From contig JADJJH010000002.1 of assembly GCA_016706595.1 (NCBI GenBank), positions 1,068,504-1,132,503 of the forward strand: 64,000 nucleotides of DNA. The letters run 5' to 3'. The stretch is from Bacteroidota bacterium (lineage in GTDB: Bacteria; Bacteroidota; Bacteroidia; Chitinophagales; Chitinophagaceae). The position numbers and the translations under genes are program-made. This document shows positions 35,198 through 44,287 of the stretch, in pieces. Under the pieces are notes generated by a model. That model did not search any database. It had not been told where the DNA came from and saw nothing but the letters and a program-made list of their open reading frames with translations. Within the stretch, counting starts at the first letter, position 1. Every line of letters starts with the position of its first letter.

Positions 35198-36466
35198 ATG
35201 ACAAATATAAATAAATTTCAGCTGAATAAACTGATGTACCCAATAAAAAAAGAAAAATTCGTTAAGAACAAAGACGGAATTGTTGAAGTTCCTGATGAAG
35301 CCAAAGCTATTAGTTACCTAAATGAAAGTTATGATTTCAGGTATAATGAGGTTCTTTCACGAGTGGAGCTAAAAAAAATCAACTCAGAAGAATGGAAATT
35401 AATTGAGGATCAAGACTTGAATACTTTCAACATAGAAATTAAGGCTAAAGGAATATGCATTGCTAAAGACTATTTAAGAACATTTTTTGATTCTCGATTT
35501 GTAAAACCATTTCATCCATTTAAAAACTTTTTCGACTCACTCCCTCCTTGGGATGGGAAAACAGACTATATACAACAACTAGCAGATTCGGTTACTACTA
35601 CGAACACGATTCTTTGGTACCAATATCTTATCAAATGGTTAGTGGGCACATGCAGATGTGCAATTGACCCGGAGTATAGCAATGACTATTCATTAGTATT
35701 GCTTGGTGGTCAAGGTATTGGCAAAACACGTTGGATTCAAGCTCTAATTCCTTTAGAACTTAGAACCTACTTTTATTCAGGCGCGATAAATTTTAATGAT
35801 AAAGATTCAATACGTCGCTTAGCGTCAGGATTCGTAATTTTTATTGATGAAATCGATTCGTACTCGCGAACTGAAATCCCAAAGTTGAAAGCTTTAATGA
35901 CTCAACCTAATGTACTTTATCGTAAGGCTTATGGTGTGTTTGAGAATCATTATGCAAGGACTTCCAGTTTTGTTGCTGCTACAAATAATCCCAAATATTT
36001 AACTGATAATACTGGAAATCGGAGGTTTCTCACTGTTGAGGTAATAAACGCTAATTTCAAGCATCAAATCGATATGAATTTGGTCTATGCCCAGGTTTAC
36101 GCTTTAGCTAATGACGAATCATTCATCTCGTACTTCAACTCAGAAGAAACCGAATTAATTCAGCGTGAGAATAAAAATTTTCAGTATCAAACTGAGTTAC
36201 AGATATTACTTGAAGAGATGTTTGCAATCCCAAAGCAAGGTGATTCAACTGCGGTATTCATGATGCCTAACCAAATTAAAAAATACCTTGAGCAAGAAAT
36301 GAATGGGGAGAATTTCGATATAAATTTGATTGGTAAAACTTTAATTCGACTTGGATTCAAAAGGGTTTCAAACGGATCAGGCAATAGCAGACGAAACGGA
36401 TACTTTGTGAAAATTAGAAATCCAAAATCAATTGAAATGCGAACTGCTATTCCAGATGAAGTTTAA
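35198..36466 (+). CDS. VapE-like (virulence-associated E) P-loop ATPase
   Basis: This 422-residue protein has the phage- and plasmid-type replication helicase signature of the VapE family: Walker A LLGGQGIGKTRWIQ (about residues 167-180), Walker B FVIFIDEIDSYS (about 212), and the arginine-containing AATNNPKYLTDNTGNRRF. It resembles the SF3/D5-like helicases that start replication of elements. It lacks the N-terminal primase part that longer Bacteroidota proteins of this kind have. It lies just after the excisionase-like gene, with a hairpin in its leader. Confidence 0.8.
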   Translation: MTNINKFQLNKLMYPIKKEKFVKNKDGIVEVPDEAKAISYLNESYDFRYNEVLSRVELKKINSEEWKLIEDQDLNTFNIEIKAKGICIAKDYLRTFFDSRFVKPFHPFKNFFDSLPPWDGKTDYIQQLADSVTTTNTILWYQYLIKWLVGTCRCAIDPEYSNDYSLVLLGGQGIGKTRWIQALIPLELRTYFYSGAINFNDKDSIRRLASGFVIFIDEIDSYSRTEIPKLKALMTQPNVLYRKAYGVFENHYARTSSFVAATNNPKYLTDNTGNRRFLTVEVINANFKHQIDMNLVYAQVYALANDESFISYFNSEETELIQRENKNFQYQTELQILLEEMFAIPKQGDSTAVFMMPNQIKKYLEQEMNGENFDINLIGKTLIRLGFKRVSNGSGNSRRNGYFVKIRNPKSIEMRTAIPDEV

Positions 36467-36586
36467 CATTTTAATTTTACTATTAATCATTTGATTTTAG
36501 ACTAGCTAAAAGTTTCGGAAACCTGTGTTTCATGTCTAAATTGTTTCAGTTGGCAAACATAGTTTTACACTCTAAACGAAATTAAA

Positions 36587-36880
36587 ATGACCCATAAAAT
36601 CGAAACACAACTGGAGGCAATCCAAGCCTTCATAAGCCAACAAAGATTGTCCCAAAAGGAAATCTTAACGTTGGCAGAGGCTGCGGCCTATACCGGGCTC
36701 TCAAAGAGCTTCCTGTATAAGAAAACTTCAAAAAGAGAGGTTACATTTTACAAATTGGAACAGAAATTAATCTACTTCAAAAAGACAGATCTAGATCAGT
36801 ATCTACTATCAAACAGACAAGCACCAGTTTCTGAAATCGCAGATAGTTTATTTAATTCTAAAAATACCAAAGTTAGCTAG
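36587..36880 (+). CDS. Second excisionase-like HTH protein
   Basis: This 97-residue protein has the HTH_17 arrangement (ILTLAEAAAYTGLSKSFLYK, then VTFYKLEQKLIYFKKTDLDQ). It differs in sequence from the first HTH protein at 34820. One of the two may be the recombination directionality factor and the other a regulator. Confidence 0.8.
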   Translation: MTHKIETQLEAIQAFISQQRLSQKEILTLAEAAAYTGLSKSFLYKKTSKREVTFYKLEQKLIYFKKTDLDQYLLSNRQAPVSEIADSLFNSKNTKVS

Positions 36881-37066
36881 TAGTGAATTACCACTTTAAG
36901 AAGCTCAGAGTATATCATGCTAAATTAGTTTGCATGGGTAAGCATTTAGCGGTACTTCATAAATCATTGATAGAGTTATGCATTCAATTTAGACATAGAA
37001 TAATACTATCTATGCAAATATCAAACCTTAAACCCTTTACAGTAAAGCGTTACAGAAGAATAGCAA

Positions 37067-37115
37067 TGTACATTATTGTACAAACAAACTACATTTTATT
37101 GCACTTTTTTGTACA
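37067..37115 (+). promoter_or_regulatory. Three TGTACA palindromes before the next gene
   Basis: TGTACA occurs at 37067-37072, 37077-37082 and 37110-37115, the first two only four bases apart, within the 70 bp before the start codon at 37135. This clustering suggests a repressor site. Confidence 0.45.
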
Positions 37116-37134
37116 CTAAAAAAAAATATAACAA

Positions 37135-37698
37135 ATGGAAAAATCTAACAAAATAGATGATAATATTTTACAACTTTGGCGGAATGCCGAAGCACGAAAT
37201 CTGACATTAAATCTAGGAAATAACTACCTCAAAAATGGGAATTATCAAAATGAGAAATCGGGCAATGGAAAAATTAAAATACCGCAAAAAATTATAGTCG
37301 TATCTCATAATCTTTTTAAAGATTTAAATGCCTCTGAAAAAAAGATTGTATTAAAAATAATCCCCGAGCTAAAGACAAATAATGCATTTTGGCTATTTAA
37401 TTACCGTGAGAAAAAAGGCCGTGATGAGCGAGCGATACTAATGCTCAGAAAGAAAAAAATATTGTTGAACACTGGTTATCCGCAACTTCATATTGTAAAT
37501 CCATTTGCGCTTCGAAATGGTAGCCTTCCGAATGTGATTGCCTGTACAAGCAAATTGAGCAAAAAAAGATTAAATGGTATTAATTTTACCCAACTAATAA
37601 CTAATCAAAGACCACCAGAAAACTATTCAATCGATGAATTAGGTTATGACGAAATGGCTACATTTGACAAGTCATTAGCTGACCCATTTTTTAAATAA
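37135..37698 (+). CDS. Element-encoded hypothetical protein
   Basis: This 187-residue protein is basic and lysine-rich, with no signal peptide and no motif I recognise (for example PQKIIVVSHNLFKDLNASEK and FNYREKKGRDERAILMLRKK). It is the last plus-strand gene of this part of the element and is followed by a strong hairpin. Promoter-proximal TGTACA repeats suggest it is regulated. Confidence 0.55.
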   Translation: MEKSNKIDDNILQLWRNAEARNLTLNLGNNYLKNGNYQNEKSGNGKIKIPQKIIVVSHNLFKDLNASEKKIVLKIIPELKTNNAFWLFNYREKKGRDERAILMLRKKKILLNTGYPQLHIVNPFALRNGSLPNVIACTSKLSKKRLNGINFTQLITNQRPPENYSIDELGYDEMATFDKSLADPFFK

Positions 37699-37721
37699 TA
37701 GTAATATAAGATGCTTTATTT

Positions 37722-37761
37722 AGTACTCCTGAAGCTACCTATTTGTAGCTCTAGGAGTACT
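37722..37761 (+). terminator. Hairpin after the 187-aa gene
   Basis: AGTACTCCTGAAGCTAC and GTAGCTCTAGGAGTACT form a 17-bp stem with two mismatches around a 6-base loop. It sits 23 bp after the stop codon. No long T-run follows. Confidence 0.6.
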
Positions 37762-37877
37762 TGAATATTAGCCGTACGTTACAGCTATTTTATCAGTGGT
37801 TTTTAATTAAGGAGAAAAACCATCTCACAAAATCCAAACAGTGTTTGGCAAAAAATACAGCATAACTCCCGGTTAAT

Positions 37878-38111
37878 CTAGAAGACTATATCTAAAATAA
37901 AGTTCTGATGGTAGTATGGCTTTGAATTTATCAAGTATACTATTTCATCACGTTCAGTAGTGAGTACCTCTTCCACGATATAGACCTGTTTGTGTGTCTT
38001 CTCAGTTCCGCGAACAAAAACTTTAAATGGTACTTCGACCTTTTTAAGCAGACCGGCTGAGTTGACAACTAAGATTGATTTGTGGTCGATAAAATTAACT
38101 TTGTGGTCCAT
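37878..38111 (-). CDS. Small element-encoded hypothetical protein
   Basis: This 77-residue protein (from MDHKVNFIDHKSILVVNSAG) is of unknown function and has no transmembrane segment. An alternative start at 38186 would add 25 residues and run through the hairpin at 38135-38163, so the inner start is preferred. It lies at the end of the minus-strand gene row that begins at 43871. Confidence 0.5.
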   Translation of the reverse strand: MDHKVNFIDHKSILVVNSAGLLKKVEVPFKVFVRGTEKTHKQVYIVEEVLTTERDEIVYLINSKPYYHQNFILDIVF

Positions 38112-38134
38112 GTTTACACTATTACAAGATGAAG

Positions 38135-38163
38135 AAAAAAGTCCCGGATATTTCACCGGGACT
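38135..38163 (-). terminator. Intrinsic terminator after the DUF3871 gene
   Basis: On the minus strand AGTCCCGG, an 8-base loop and CCGGGACT form a perfect stem followed by a run of T. It lies 20 bp past the stop codon of the DUF3871 gene and before the next start codon at 38111. Confidence 0.75.
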
Positions 38164-38182
38164 AACCTTAAACAAAGCGGCA

Positions 38183-39169
38183 TCAATTAAGAAACCAACT
38201 ATGTCCAGGATTTTCCAATTCAAAACGAATCTGCTCCACAAAATTATAGGCATTTACAGAGCGATCTAAAAATGAATCGATGTAACTGCTTTTGTTACTT
38301 CCCGTAAACAGTTGAAGCAATCTCCAAAGATTTATTCTTTGATTGATGTTACAACCAAAATTCTCATCTCTATAAAATTCTTTCACAATACTGTTGATTT
38401 GGGTATCGTTAAAAAGTAACGGTCGAATTTTATTCTTCGCGTCGGAAGGGAGGTAAGGCAGTAGCCTACATTTGCCAACCAATAATGCAAACTGAGTTTC
38501 AGACAATTCTAACTCAGCCAGCCTTCTCAGATGATGCAAATGATGAGAGCTATTATAGTTTTGAAATAAGTTATACATCAATGCCTTCAACTGACTTAAA
38601 CTTCTTACTCCGACATTGCCAGTATATCCATCTGACCATGTCTGAAGGTTGCAACACAGCTTATTTTGGAATCCAATAAAGAATGAAAAGTGTTCATCTG
38701 TCACTCCTTTTCTGCCATTAAGATTATCCAAATTAAAGCCCTTAATGCCCCCAACTGTTAGGGAAAGTGGACTTCCTTCAATTGTACTTTTTATTTCAGG
38801 AATCTCAATGATAAATGCAGCTCTCTCGTAGTGTAATGTGATTTCATTCTCTTTAAGTTCATGAACTGCTTTATCCTTAGCCTCAGCGATTCGAGCTCTA
38901 ATTGGATGGCTTAATCTTATGGATGGTGGAAGTATTAGATGGTCTCGAAATATATCATGTACCACTTCATTGCAAACCTCGATGAACTCAGCTATTGAGA
39001 TCAGTCTCTCATTAGTCCTTGCGAAGACAGGGATTGTATGTTTGTTCCTGATTTCATCAAGTGTTGCATGGATCGTATTTGCCTCAATAAAAGGCTTACT
39101 TGTCGAAACAAGATTGTCGATACTTTCTATCTGTTCAAATTTAACTGGTACTAACTGAAGTGTGTCCAT
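38183..39169 (-). CDS. DUF3871-family protein
   Basis: This 328-residue protein matches the DUF3871 family of Bacteroidota mobile elements as I recall it (PFIEANTIHATLDEI, IPVFARTNE, RLSHPIRARIAEAKD). Its function is not known; the family occurs beside Sak4-like ATPases. An in-frame start at 39283 exists, but the one at 39169 (MDTLQLVPVKFEQ) begins the conserved part. It overlaps the end of the upstream ATPase gene by 29 bp, suggesting coupled translation. Confidence 0.75.
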   Translation of the reverse strand: MDTLQLVPVKFEQIESIDNLVSTSKPFIEANTIHATLDEIRNKHTIPVFARTNERLISIAEFIEVCNEVVHDIFRDHLILPPSIRLSHPIRARIAEAKDKAVHELKENEITLHYERAAFIIEIPEIKSTIEGSPLSLTVGGIKGFNLDNLNGRKGVTDEHFSFFIGFQNKLCCNLQTWSDGYTGNVGVRSLSQLKALMYNLFQNYNSSHHLHHLRRLAELELSETQFALLVGKCRLLPYLPSDAKNKIRPLLFNDTQINSIVKEFYRDENFGCNINQRINLWRLLQLFTGSNKSSYIDSFLDRSVNAYNFVEQIRFELENPGHSWFLN

Positions 39170-40058
39170 TTTGGTGTGATTTTGAGATTTGAGCAATAGG
39201 ATTTGTAGATGGTGTAAGTTCATCACGTCTAATAGCGAAATAGCTTCTATAGTCTGATTGAAGATGCTGAGAGCAAGTGCCATACAATTCGATTAATTCC
39301 TTTATTGTAGAGCAATTACTAATTTGTACTTCTAGCGGTACTTCTACTTCATTATTGTTTGTAGATTGTGGTGTAATAGATTCTCCACTTTCGCACCACT
39401 GTAAAATTTTCTTACCAGTATCAGAAGTAATCTTAAATTCTGGATGACCTGAAAATAGCTGAGTTCTATCCTTACTAGCAGATGCATTGTGTTTAATATC
39501 CAAATCTAGTACTATGGTGAACTCATAGTCCATTCCTTCTCTGGTGACACCTTTTAATCCAACTTTTTCGGGTACCATCTTACCATTCTTCTCTGTAAGC
39601 ACGTAATCTTGTTTACTTCGAATGGTACCTAGTACATGGCATGGTGAATGCAATATTGTTTGAATAAAATTGTTGTGCCTAGGTGTTAGCTTACTCCAGT
39701 TAGTAAATGAATTACCTACCATGTTTGAATGAATATCAAGGATGCCACCAGAGCCTTCCCATTCGTGTGAGATGCTATCAATAATGATTACTTCCATACC
39801 TGATGCTTCGCAAAGTTTAATAGCTTCACAATACTTTTCAGGTGTGAAAGGAGCTCCGATATTTACTACATTATACTTACCTAGGTGAGAGTACAATTCA
39901 GCTGAGTGATTCTCGGTATCGATCACAACAATCTTACTGTAGTTTCCACAAATGCCATAAGCAAGTAGTAAAGCACTCATGGTTTTACCTGAGCCACTAG
40001 GCCCTTGTAGTGCAAGTTTAATTTTAGCCTTCTTGCGACTGGCTTGTTCAATTTTCAT
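39141..40058 (-). CDS. Sak4-like / AAA_24 recombination ATPase
   Basis: This 305-residue protein has a RecA-like P-loop core: Walker A LALQGPSGSGKTMSAL at about 16-31, Walker B VIIIDSISHEWEG. Phage proteins of this kind (Sak4 and AAA_24) promote single-strand annealing with their cognate ssDNA-binding protein. The neighbour upstream (40150-40755) is a candidate partner. The last 70 residues are polar and low complexity. Confidence 0.8.
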   Translation of the reverse strand: MKIEQASRKKAKIKLALQGPSGSGKTMSALLLAYGICGNYSKIVVIDTENHSAELYSHLGKYNVVNIGAPFTPEKYCEAIKLCEASGMEVIIIDSISHEWEGSGGILDIHSNMVGNSFTNWSKLTPRHNNFIQTILHSPCHVLGTIRSKQDYVLTEKNGKMVPEKVGLKGVTREGMDYEFTIVLDLDIKHNASASKDRTQLFSGHPEFKITSDTGKKILQWCESGESITPQSTNNNEVEVPLEVQISNCSTIKELIELYGTCSQHLQSDYRSYFAIRRDELTPSTNPIAQISKSHQNGHTSVSTS

Positions 40059-40087
40059 ATTTAGTTTATTTAAAGGTTAAAAAAAGA

Positions 40088-40110
40088 GGGCCATCCAATC
40101 TGGACAGCCC
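40088..40110 (-). terminator. Hairpin with T-run between two minus-strand genes
   Basis: GGGC-CA-TCCA-ATC-TGGA-CA-GCCC forms a two-part stem; on the minus strand it is followed by CTCTTTTTTT, the form of an intrinsic terminator. It separates the 40150 gene from the Sak4-like gene. The loop shares CAGATT (minus strand) with the hairpin at 35155-35183. Confidence 0.6.
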
Positions 40111-40149
40111 CATTCATAGGATAACTGGTTAGGTTATCAATAAGGTAGC

Positions 40150-40755
40150 TTATGCTAAATCCATTAGCTCGGAAACGTTTTTACGTTCAACTAAAACAGT
40201 TCTATCAACAAGTACTACTGGAGTTTCTTGATTGAATTCAAGAGCTTCGAATGGGTTGATGCTTGTTAAAGAACTTGCCGAAACTTCTTTAACAGAAATT
40301 GATTTCGGATCAATCGTTACCAACATACCATTGTCTGTTTCTATCTGTTGCAGGTTCGCATTTATTTGATCGCCATTCGACAAGTTTTCAAAATGCTTTG
40401 AGTTGCTAAGGATCGAAAAAGACATTGTTACAGCATTTAGAAAGGCATTGTAATAATCTGCAGCATCTTGCTTACGTCCTTCTGCTTCTGCTAGCATCCC
40501 TTTTTTCAAGTACTCCTGAGATGTAGGATTCTTGAACCCAGATGGAGAGAGATAGTCGGTGTTGAATATCTTCTTGCGAAGGACTTCACCGCTACCATCG
40601 GCAGACATAACATACTGCCCTAAACCATCACGAACGTCTAGTATAGTGCCAGATCCTTTAATGGTGAATAATTTGCGTACTCCATTCTTTACCTCTTCAG
40701 GTGTGAGTTCGCGTTTGTTTTGGAAAGCTTTTAAAGTGCTTTCTTTTGTCCACAT
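40150..40755 (-). CDS. Element-encoded hypothetical protein next to the Sak4-like gene
   Basis: This 201-residue protein starts MWTKESTLKAFQNKRELTPE; the start at 40794 would add 13 residues. I do not recognise the family. It has a structured N-terminal half (VRKLFTIKGSGTILDVRDGL) and an acidic or polar C-terminus, as single-strand binding partners often do, but no OB-fold motif is evident. Gene order next to a Sak4-like ATPase makes a role in element recombination likely. Confidence 0.5.
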   Translation of the reverse strand: MWTKESTLKAFQNKRELTPEEVKNGVRKLFTIKGSGTILDVRDGLGQYVMSADGSGEVLRKKIFNTDYLSPSGFKNPTSQEYLKKGMLAEAEGRKQDAADYYNAFLNAVTMSFSILSNSKHFENLSNGDQINANLQQIETDNGMLVTIDPKSISVKEVSASSLTSINPFEALEFNQETPVVLVDRTVLVERKNVSELMDLA

Positions 40756-41834
40756 GATAATGGAGGTTCTGATTTGTTTTTCTTGATGTAACATACTTTG
40801 TAAAGGTTTTTAGTGTGCATCTATTAGTACAGCTTACCACCGAGCACTGATGATATGAGGTTTTGGAAGAAATAAATTAGCCTGAAAAGAAAACGTCTTG
40901 GCTGTAAAAAGCTCTTCGTTTCAATTGAGGCTGGGGCATTGTCTTTCCAAAACTTAGTAGGGGGCCTTCTTATGAGGTGGTAGTAAATGCTTAAGCAGTA
41001 CTCGGTTATTAGAGTCTTAGTAAGAAGTACATTTAATTGTATCTAAGGGGGGCTTCTTTATAAAATTCATCTACCTACAAAACCTAGAGACTTCTATATT
41101 TTTATAAATAAAAAATTTTGGGTACCTGAAATTCTATCTGAATTTTGAATGAAGTATCCATTACTATAAATCATATAGCAAAAGCAAGTTGTAAGAAAAT
41201 TTATAGTTGTTTAAAAAATGTAATCTTCATTAAAAAGTTGCTTGCCCTAGCTTGAATTGGTGGCTAATTTGTCACATAGACCAATTCAATTTGGTAATTT
41301 GAAATGCTTTCTTAAATACAAAATGTGAGTTAAAGCTTCTAAATAATTAAGGAACTCACTTTGCAAGTTTTAAACGATTGAGAATTGGCAGTTTAAGTAT
41401 GTTGTGGACTCAGAGGCTTAAGTGAGTTATAAATGGAATTTCTACTTGCTTACCCTGCCTTACCCAAAACTCTAATGTTAAAGCAAACTTCTAAAAATCA
41501 CAGAACACAGTCCTATAAAGGCTTTTAGCTAAATAATTTTAATGCAATTAGGAATTTGAGGGTAAGAGGGTGAGTAGGGTAAGGTATTTATAGAAAGTAA
41601 AGAGTTAGAATAAGTATATAATATAGCCATAGGAGTAAGTTATAAGTTTATCGAAAATATGCTTACCCACCTTACCCACTTACCCGTTTTAGGCTGACAA
41701 ACTGAAACACTGCAGGAACATGTGAACTACCTTTAGTCTAGCGAGATGTATGGCTTTACTCTGGAATATGACACTTAGTTCTTCTAGATATATAGATTTA
41801 CTCTACACTAAGTGTCATAAATGGGGAATGTACG
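40756..41834. other. Long gene-free region with TTACCC-type repeats
   Basis: No gene is visible in this 1079-bp region between minus-strand genes. It holds three repeat blocks: GCTTACCCTGCCTTACCC at 41448-41465, an inverted block at 41560-41584 (GGGTAAG...GGGTAAGG), and GCTTACCC-A-CCTTACCC with a further ACTTACCC at 41661-41685. A related block (GCTTACCCACCTCACCC) stands at 44039-44055, on the far side of the helicase gene. Between 40,800 and 41,440 I see only AT-rich sequence. Confidence 0.65.
41448..41685. repeat. Iteron-like TTACCC repeats
   Basis: The unit CTTACCC occurs at least seven times in 240 bp, in both orientations, with a spacing of 8-9 bp inside each block. The sequence between the blocks is AT-rich (TATTTATAGAAAGTAAAG and similar). 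Clusters of short repeats beside AT-rich DNA are typical of replication-initiator or transfer-protein sites. Confidence 0.55.
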
Positions 41835-43871
41835 TTATTCGAGCAGCATACTTTCGAACAAATCTCCTATCTCTTCGGCGGACATTGAAGTTTTCAAAAC
41901 TTCGAGTTTGTAAGGATTATAGTCTTTGATTGTATGCTTTCCTTCAGTGCTGTTATTTTTATTATTATTGTTCTTTGTGCAACTACATAGATTGTTCAAG
42001 AGCCTAACAGCCTTTATCTCAGAATCAACTTTCGTAGGTAAATTACATTCAACAAAGTACTGATTAAGTTTATTCATGATTTCTTTGCTAGTATGAACTG
42101 ACCTTAAAGGAAAGTGGTATGTGAACCTTTGTTTAAAAAGGCTTGAATCAGCTGAACAGCAAAATTGAGCAGAAAAAATAAGCCTATTATATATCCTGCT
42201 ATCTTTTCTATCTCTCAAAGTACTTTCCATCTTTTCAAGGAGATTAAACTTCTCAAGATTAGGTGATAGTTTCCTAAAATCATTTACGATTTCCTTCTGT
42301 AGTTTGGTGAGGCCATTATCATTAGAAAAGTCAATTGCTTCACCCTTCTGCAATGCTTCTCTAATTCGATTCATCATAGTTTCAACTTGCGTGTTTCTAT
42401 CGATTTGAGTTACATCTTCTATATCAACAGTGATTGAGACAATATTAGTTATAGTTACAACCTTATTTCCGCTCGCGATTAAAGCTTTCTTAAGTGCATC
42501 ACTTTTCTTGTATAATTCTCTTTGTACCCGCTTAGTTTCCAAGTAGGCATCGATGTTCAAGTACGAAATCGAAAGCAGTCCACTCCTTTCCCGTTTGGTG
42601 AATTTCATACCCAGGTCCTCTAAGGCAGTTGACATACGATCGATGAACTGATCATAAATAATTAACAATGCCGTATGTTTTGAGAAATGTTTCTTTATGC
42701 AGTTAAAAGCTTCAATCTGCGAACTCGCCATATCAATCAATTCTTCTTTGGTATAGATTTTGGAATCCTTGATACCTGAATCATGTAATATCGTTTCAGA
42801 TAAAAGTTGGGTTCTGCATCTTCCTGCAATCTGTTTAAGTCGTCTGTCGGAAAGGGAATGAATTTCATTACCAGTTCCAGATATAGAAATCAGGTGGTAA
42901 GGCTCATTAATATCGAAACCGGTAAAATAAGCAGAAGTGAAAAAATTCAGTTTAAACCCCAACTGATCACTGTCTAGTTCTTTGAAATAGTTACCTACTT
43001 TGTTCTTGCTTGCAGTACTGCAGTATATTCCGATCTCATCTACTTTAATATATCCCTTTTTAACAAGAGCCTGAGCCACATTATAACATCCATTTACAGA
43101 GTTATATGCGACGAATATTTTATCACTTGGATTTGATCGTAAACGGTCAAAAATCATTCCTGCTGCCAGGTCAATCAACTTATTATTAGTAGTTGTAGAG
43201 CAAATCCCAATATTTCTAGGACGGAGTGTATCATATTTCAGAAAGGTAATGGGTTCTTGCAAAGTAGGATCTGAGAAATCAATTCGTGTTGCCGATAACA
43301 TTGCCCTGCTCGATATTGGAAACTTCTTATAAACTGTAAAGCATTCTTCCATTCTCTTTCTATACGTGCTGTCTAGCTGCAAAGAATCCACTTCATCAAT
43401 TAGAAGGAAGTACTTATTGTATACTTCTTCTCCTATGGCATCAATCACTTTAAGCAGACTGTCAGCTACAACTATGATCTTCTTGAATTTAGGTAGCTTC
43501 TTCAGAACATACGCTTGAATTTCCTTTGTTGATACACTCTTGTTCTTGTGAAACTTTGTATTACTTCCTACATACAAGGCTTCATGCTTGAGTGCTTTAC
43601 TGGATGCTGTTATTTTGATAGGCTCAACAATGATGGAGTTCCGGCCAGAGATTAATTCAAGCGTGGTGGCACCCATGCCTGTTTCATCTTTGTAAACGAG
43701 ACCGCTAGGAAGGAAGGTGAAGGCTTCGGACAGTTTGGTATCTTTATTTGTTTCTGGATTATTTCTAACCAATATAATCTCAGTATGCTTGGGTAGTACT
43801 TTAGTTGAAACTACCAAAGCTTTATTCTTGATATTATTTTTATCTGGCTTCAAAATATCCCCAATTAGCAA
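41835..43871 (-). CDS. SF2 helicase-like protein with an altered P-loop
   Basis: This 678-residue protein has the layout of a DEAD/DEAH-type helicase: LVYKDETGMGATTLELIS at the P-loop position, LLIDEVDSL as motif II (about 157-164), AMLSATRIDF as motif III, and SDRRLKQIAGRCR as motif VI. In the P-loop the lysine of the canonical GKT is replaced by alanine (TGMGATT, about 64-70). I recall similar GATT variants in other Bacteroidota elements, so this may be a family trait. TTACCC repeats flank the gene on both sides. Confidence 0.7.
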   Translation of the reverse strand: MLIGDILKPDKNNIKNKALVVSTKVLPKHTEIILVRNNPETNKDTKLSEAFTFLPSGLVYKDETGMGATTLELISGRNSIIVEPIKITASSKALKHEALYVGSNTKFHKNKSVSTKEIQAYVLKKLPKFKKIIVVADSLLKVIDAIGEEVYNKYFLLIDEVDSLQLDSTYRKRMEECFTVYKKFPISSRAMLSATRIDFSDPTLQEPITFLKYDTLRPRNIGICSTTTNNKLIDLAAGMIFDRLRSNPSDKIFVAYNSVNGCYNVAQALVKKGYIKVDEIGIYCSTASKNKVGNYFKELDSDQLGFKLNFFTSAYFTGFDINEPYHLISISGTGNEIHSLSDRRLKQIAGRCRTQLLSETILHDSGIKDSKIYTKEELIDMASSQIEAFNCIKKHFSKHTALLIIYDQFIDRMSTALEDLGMKFTKRERSGLLSISYLNIDAYLETKRVQRELYKKSDALKKALIASGNKVVTITNIVSITVDIEDVTQIDRNTQVETMMNRIREALQKGEAIDFSNDNGLTKLQKEIVNDFRKLSPNLEKFNLLEKMESTLRDRKDSRIYNRLIFSAQFCCSADSSLFKQRFTYHFPLRSVHTSKEIMNKLNQYFVECNLPTKVDSEIKAVRLLNNLCSCTKNNNNKNNSTEGKHTIKDYNPYKLEVLKTSMSAEEIGDLFESMLLE

Positions 43872-44287
43872 TCTTTAAAAAAAACTGATACCACAAGTAG
43901 TTACATGATTTGTTTGAAAACAAATCTAATACATAAAGTAGACGAAAATAACCTAATATTTTTGATTCCTTAAATGTATCATGTCCGTCAAGTAAAGGAA
44001 TCACCAACCCTGTTATTTGCCATTCATTTATTTACTAGGCTTACCCACCTCACCCACTTTGAAAAAATGGTAATACGCTTTATGTAATGCTCATGTATAA
44101 TGAAGTACTTAAATAATTTTACATGATGTCGACAAAATCCACTAAGAAGCGAGTTTTAAAATGCCACAGTTAAAAATTAAATATTGATGGCTAAAAATTA
44201 AGTGTGAAAATTCTCACTTTAAGCTATAATAAATTAATCACTATTACTACCTTTATAGCGACCTGAAACTTTATCAACCAAATCAAA
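43872..44287. other. Gene-free region upstream of the helicase gene
   Basis: No gene is visible in these 416 bp. A TTACCC-type block lies at 44039-44057, and an imperfect inverted repeat AAGTGTGA / TCTCACTT at about 44210-44229. The rest is AT-rich and may hold the divergent promoters of the helicase gene and of the secreted protein gene at 44288. Confidence 0.6.

Larger units (their letters stand above)
32342..44100. mobile_element. Integrative element (core), right end not resolved
   Basis: A tyrosine recombinase, two excisionase-like HTH proteins, a VapE-type replication ATPase, a Sak4-like recombination ATPase, a DUF3871 protein and a helicase-like protein stand together, a gene set typical of Bacteroidota integrative elements. 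The left end is close to the integrase, near 32,200-32,400. I could not find a matching direct repeat on the right; the defence genes to 63,300 may be cargo or a separate island. Confidence 0.6.

Noticed and set aside
36883..37119. A 78-codon frame with a GTG start after the second HTH gene
   Set aside because: It covers the region with the TGTACA repeats, is rich in rare-looking runs and has no recognisable family; it is more likely a regulatory spacer.
41448..41685. A CRISPR array in the TTACCC repeat region
   Set aside because: The repeats are only 7-8 bp and have no regular spacers; no cas gene is present.
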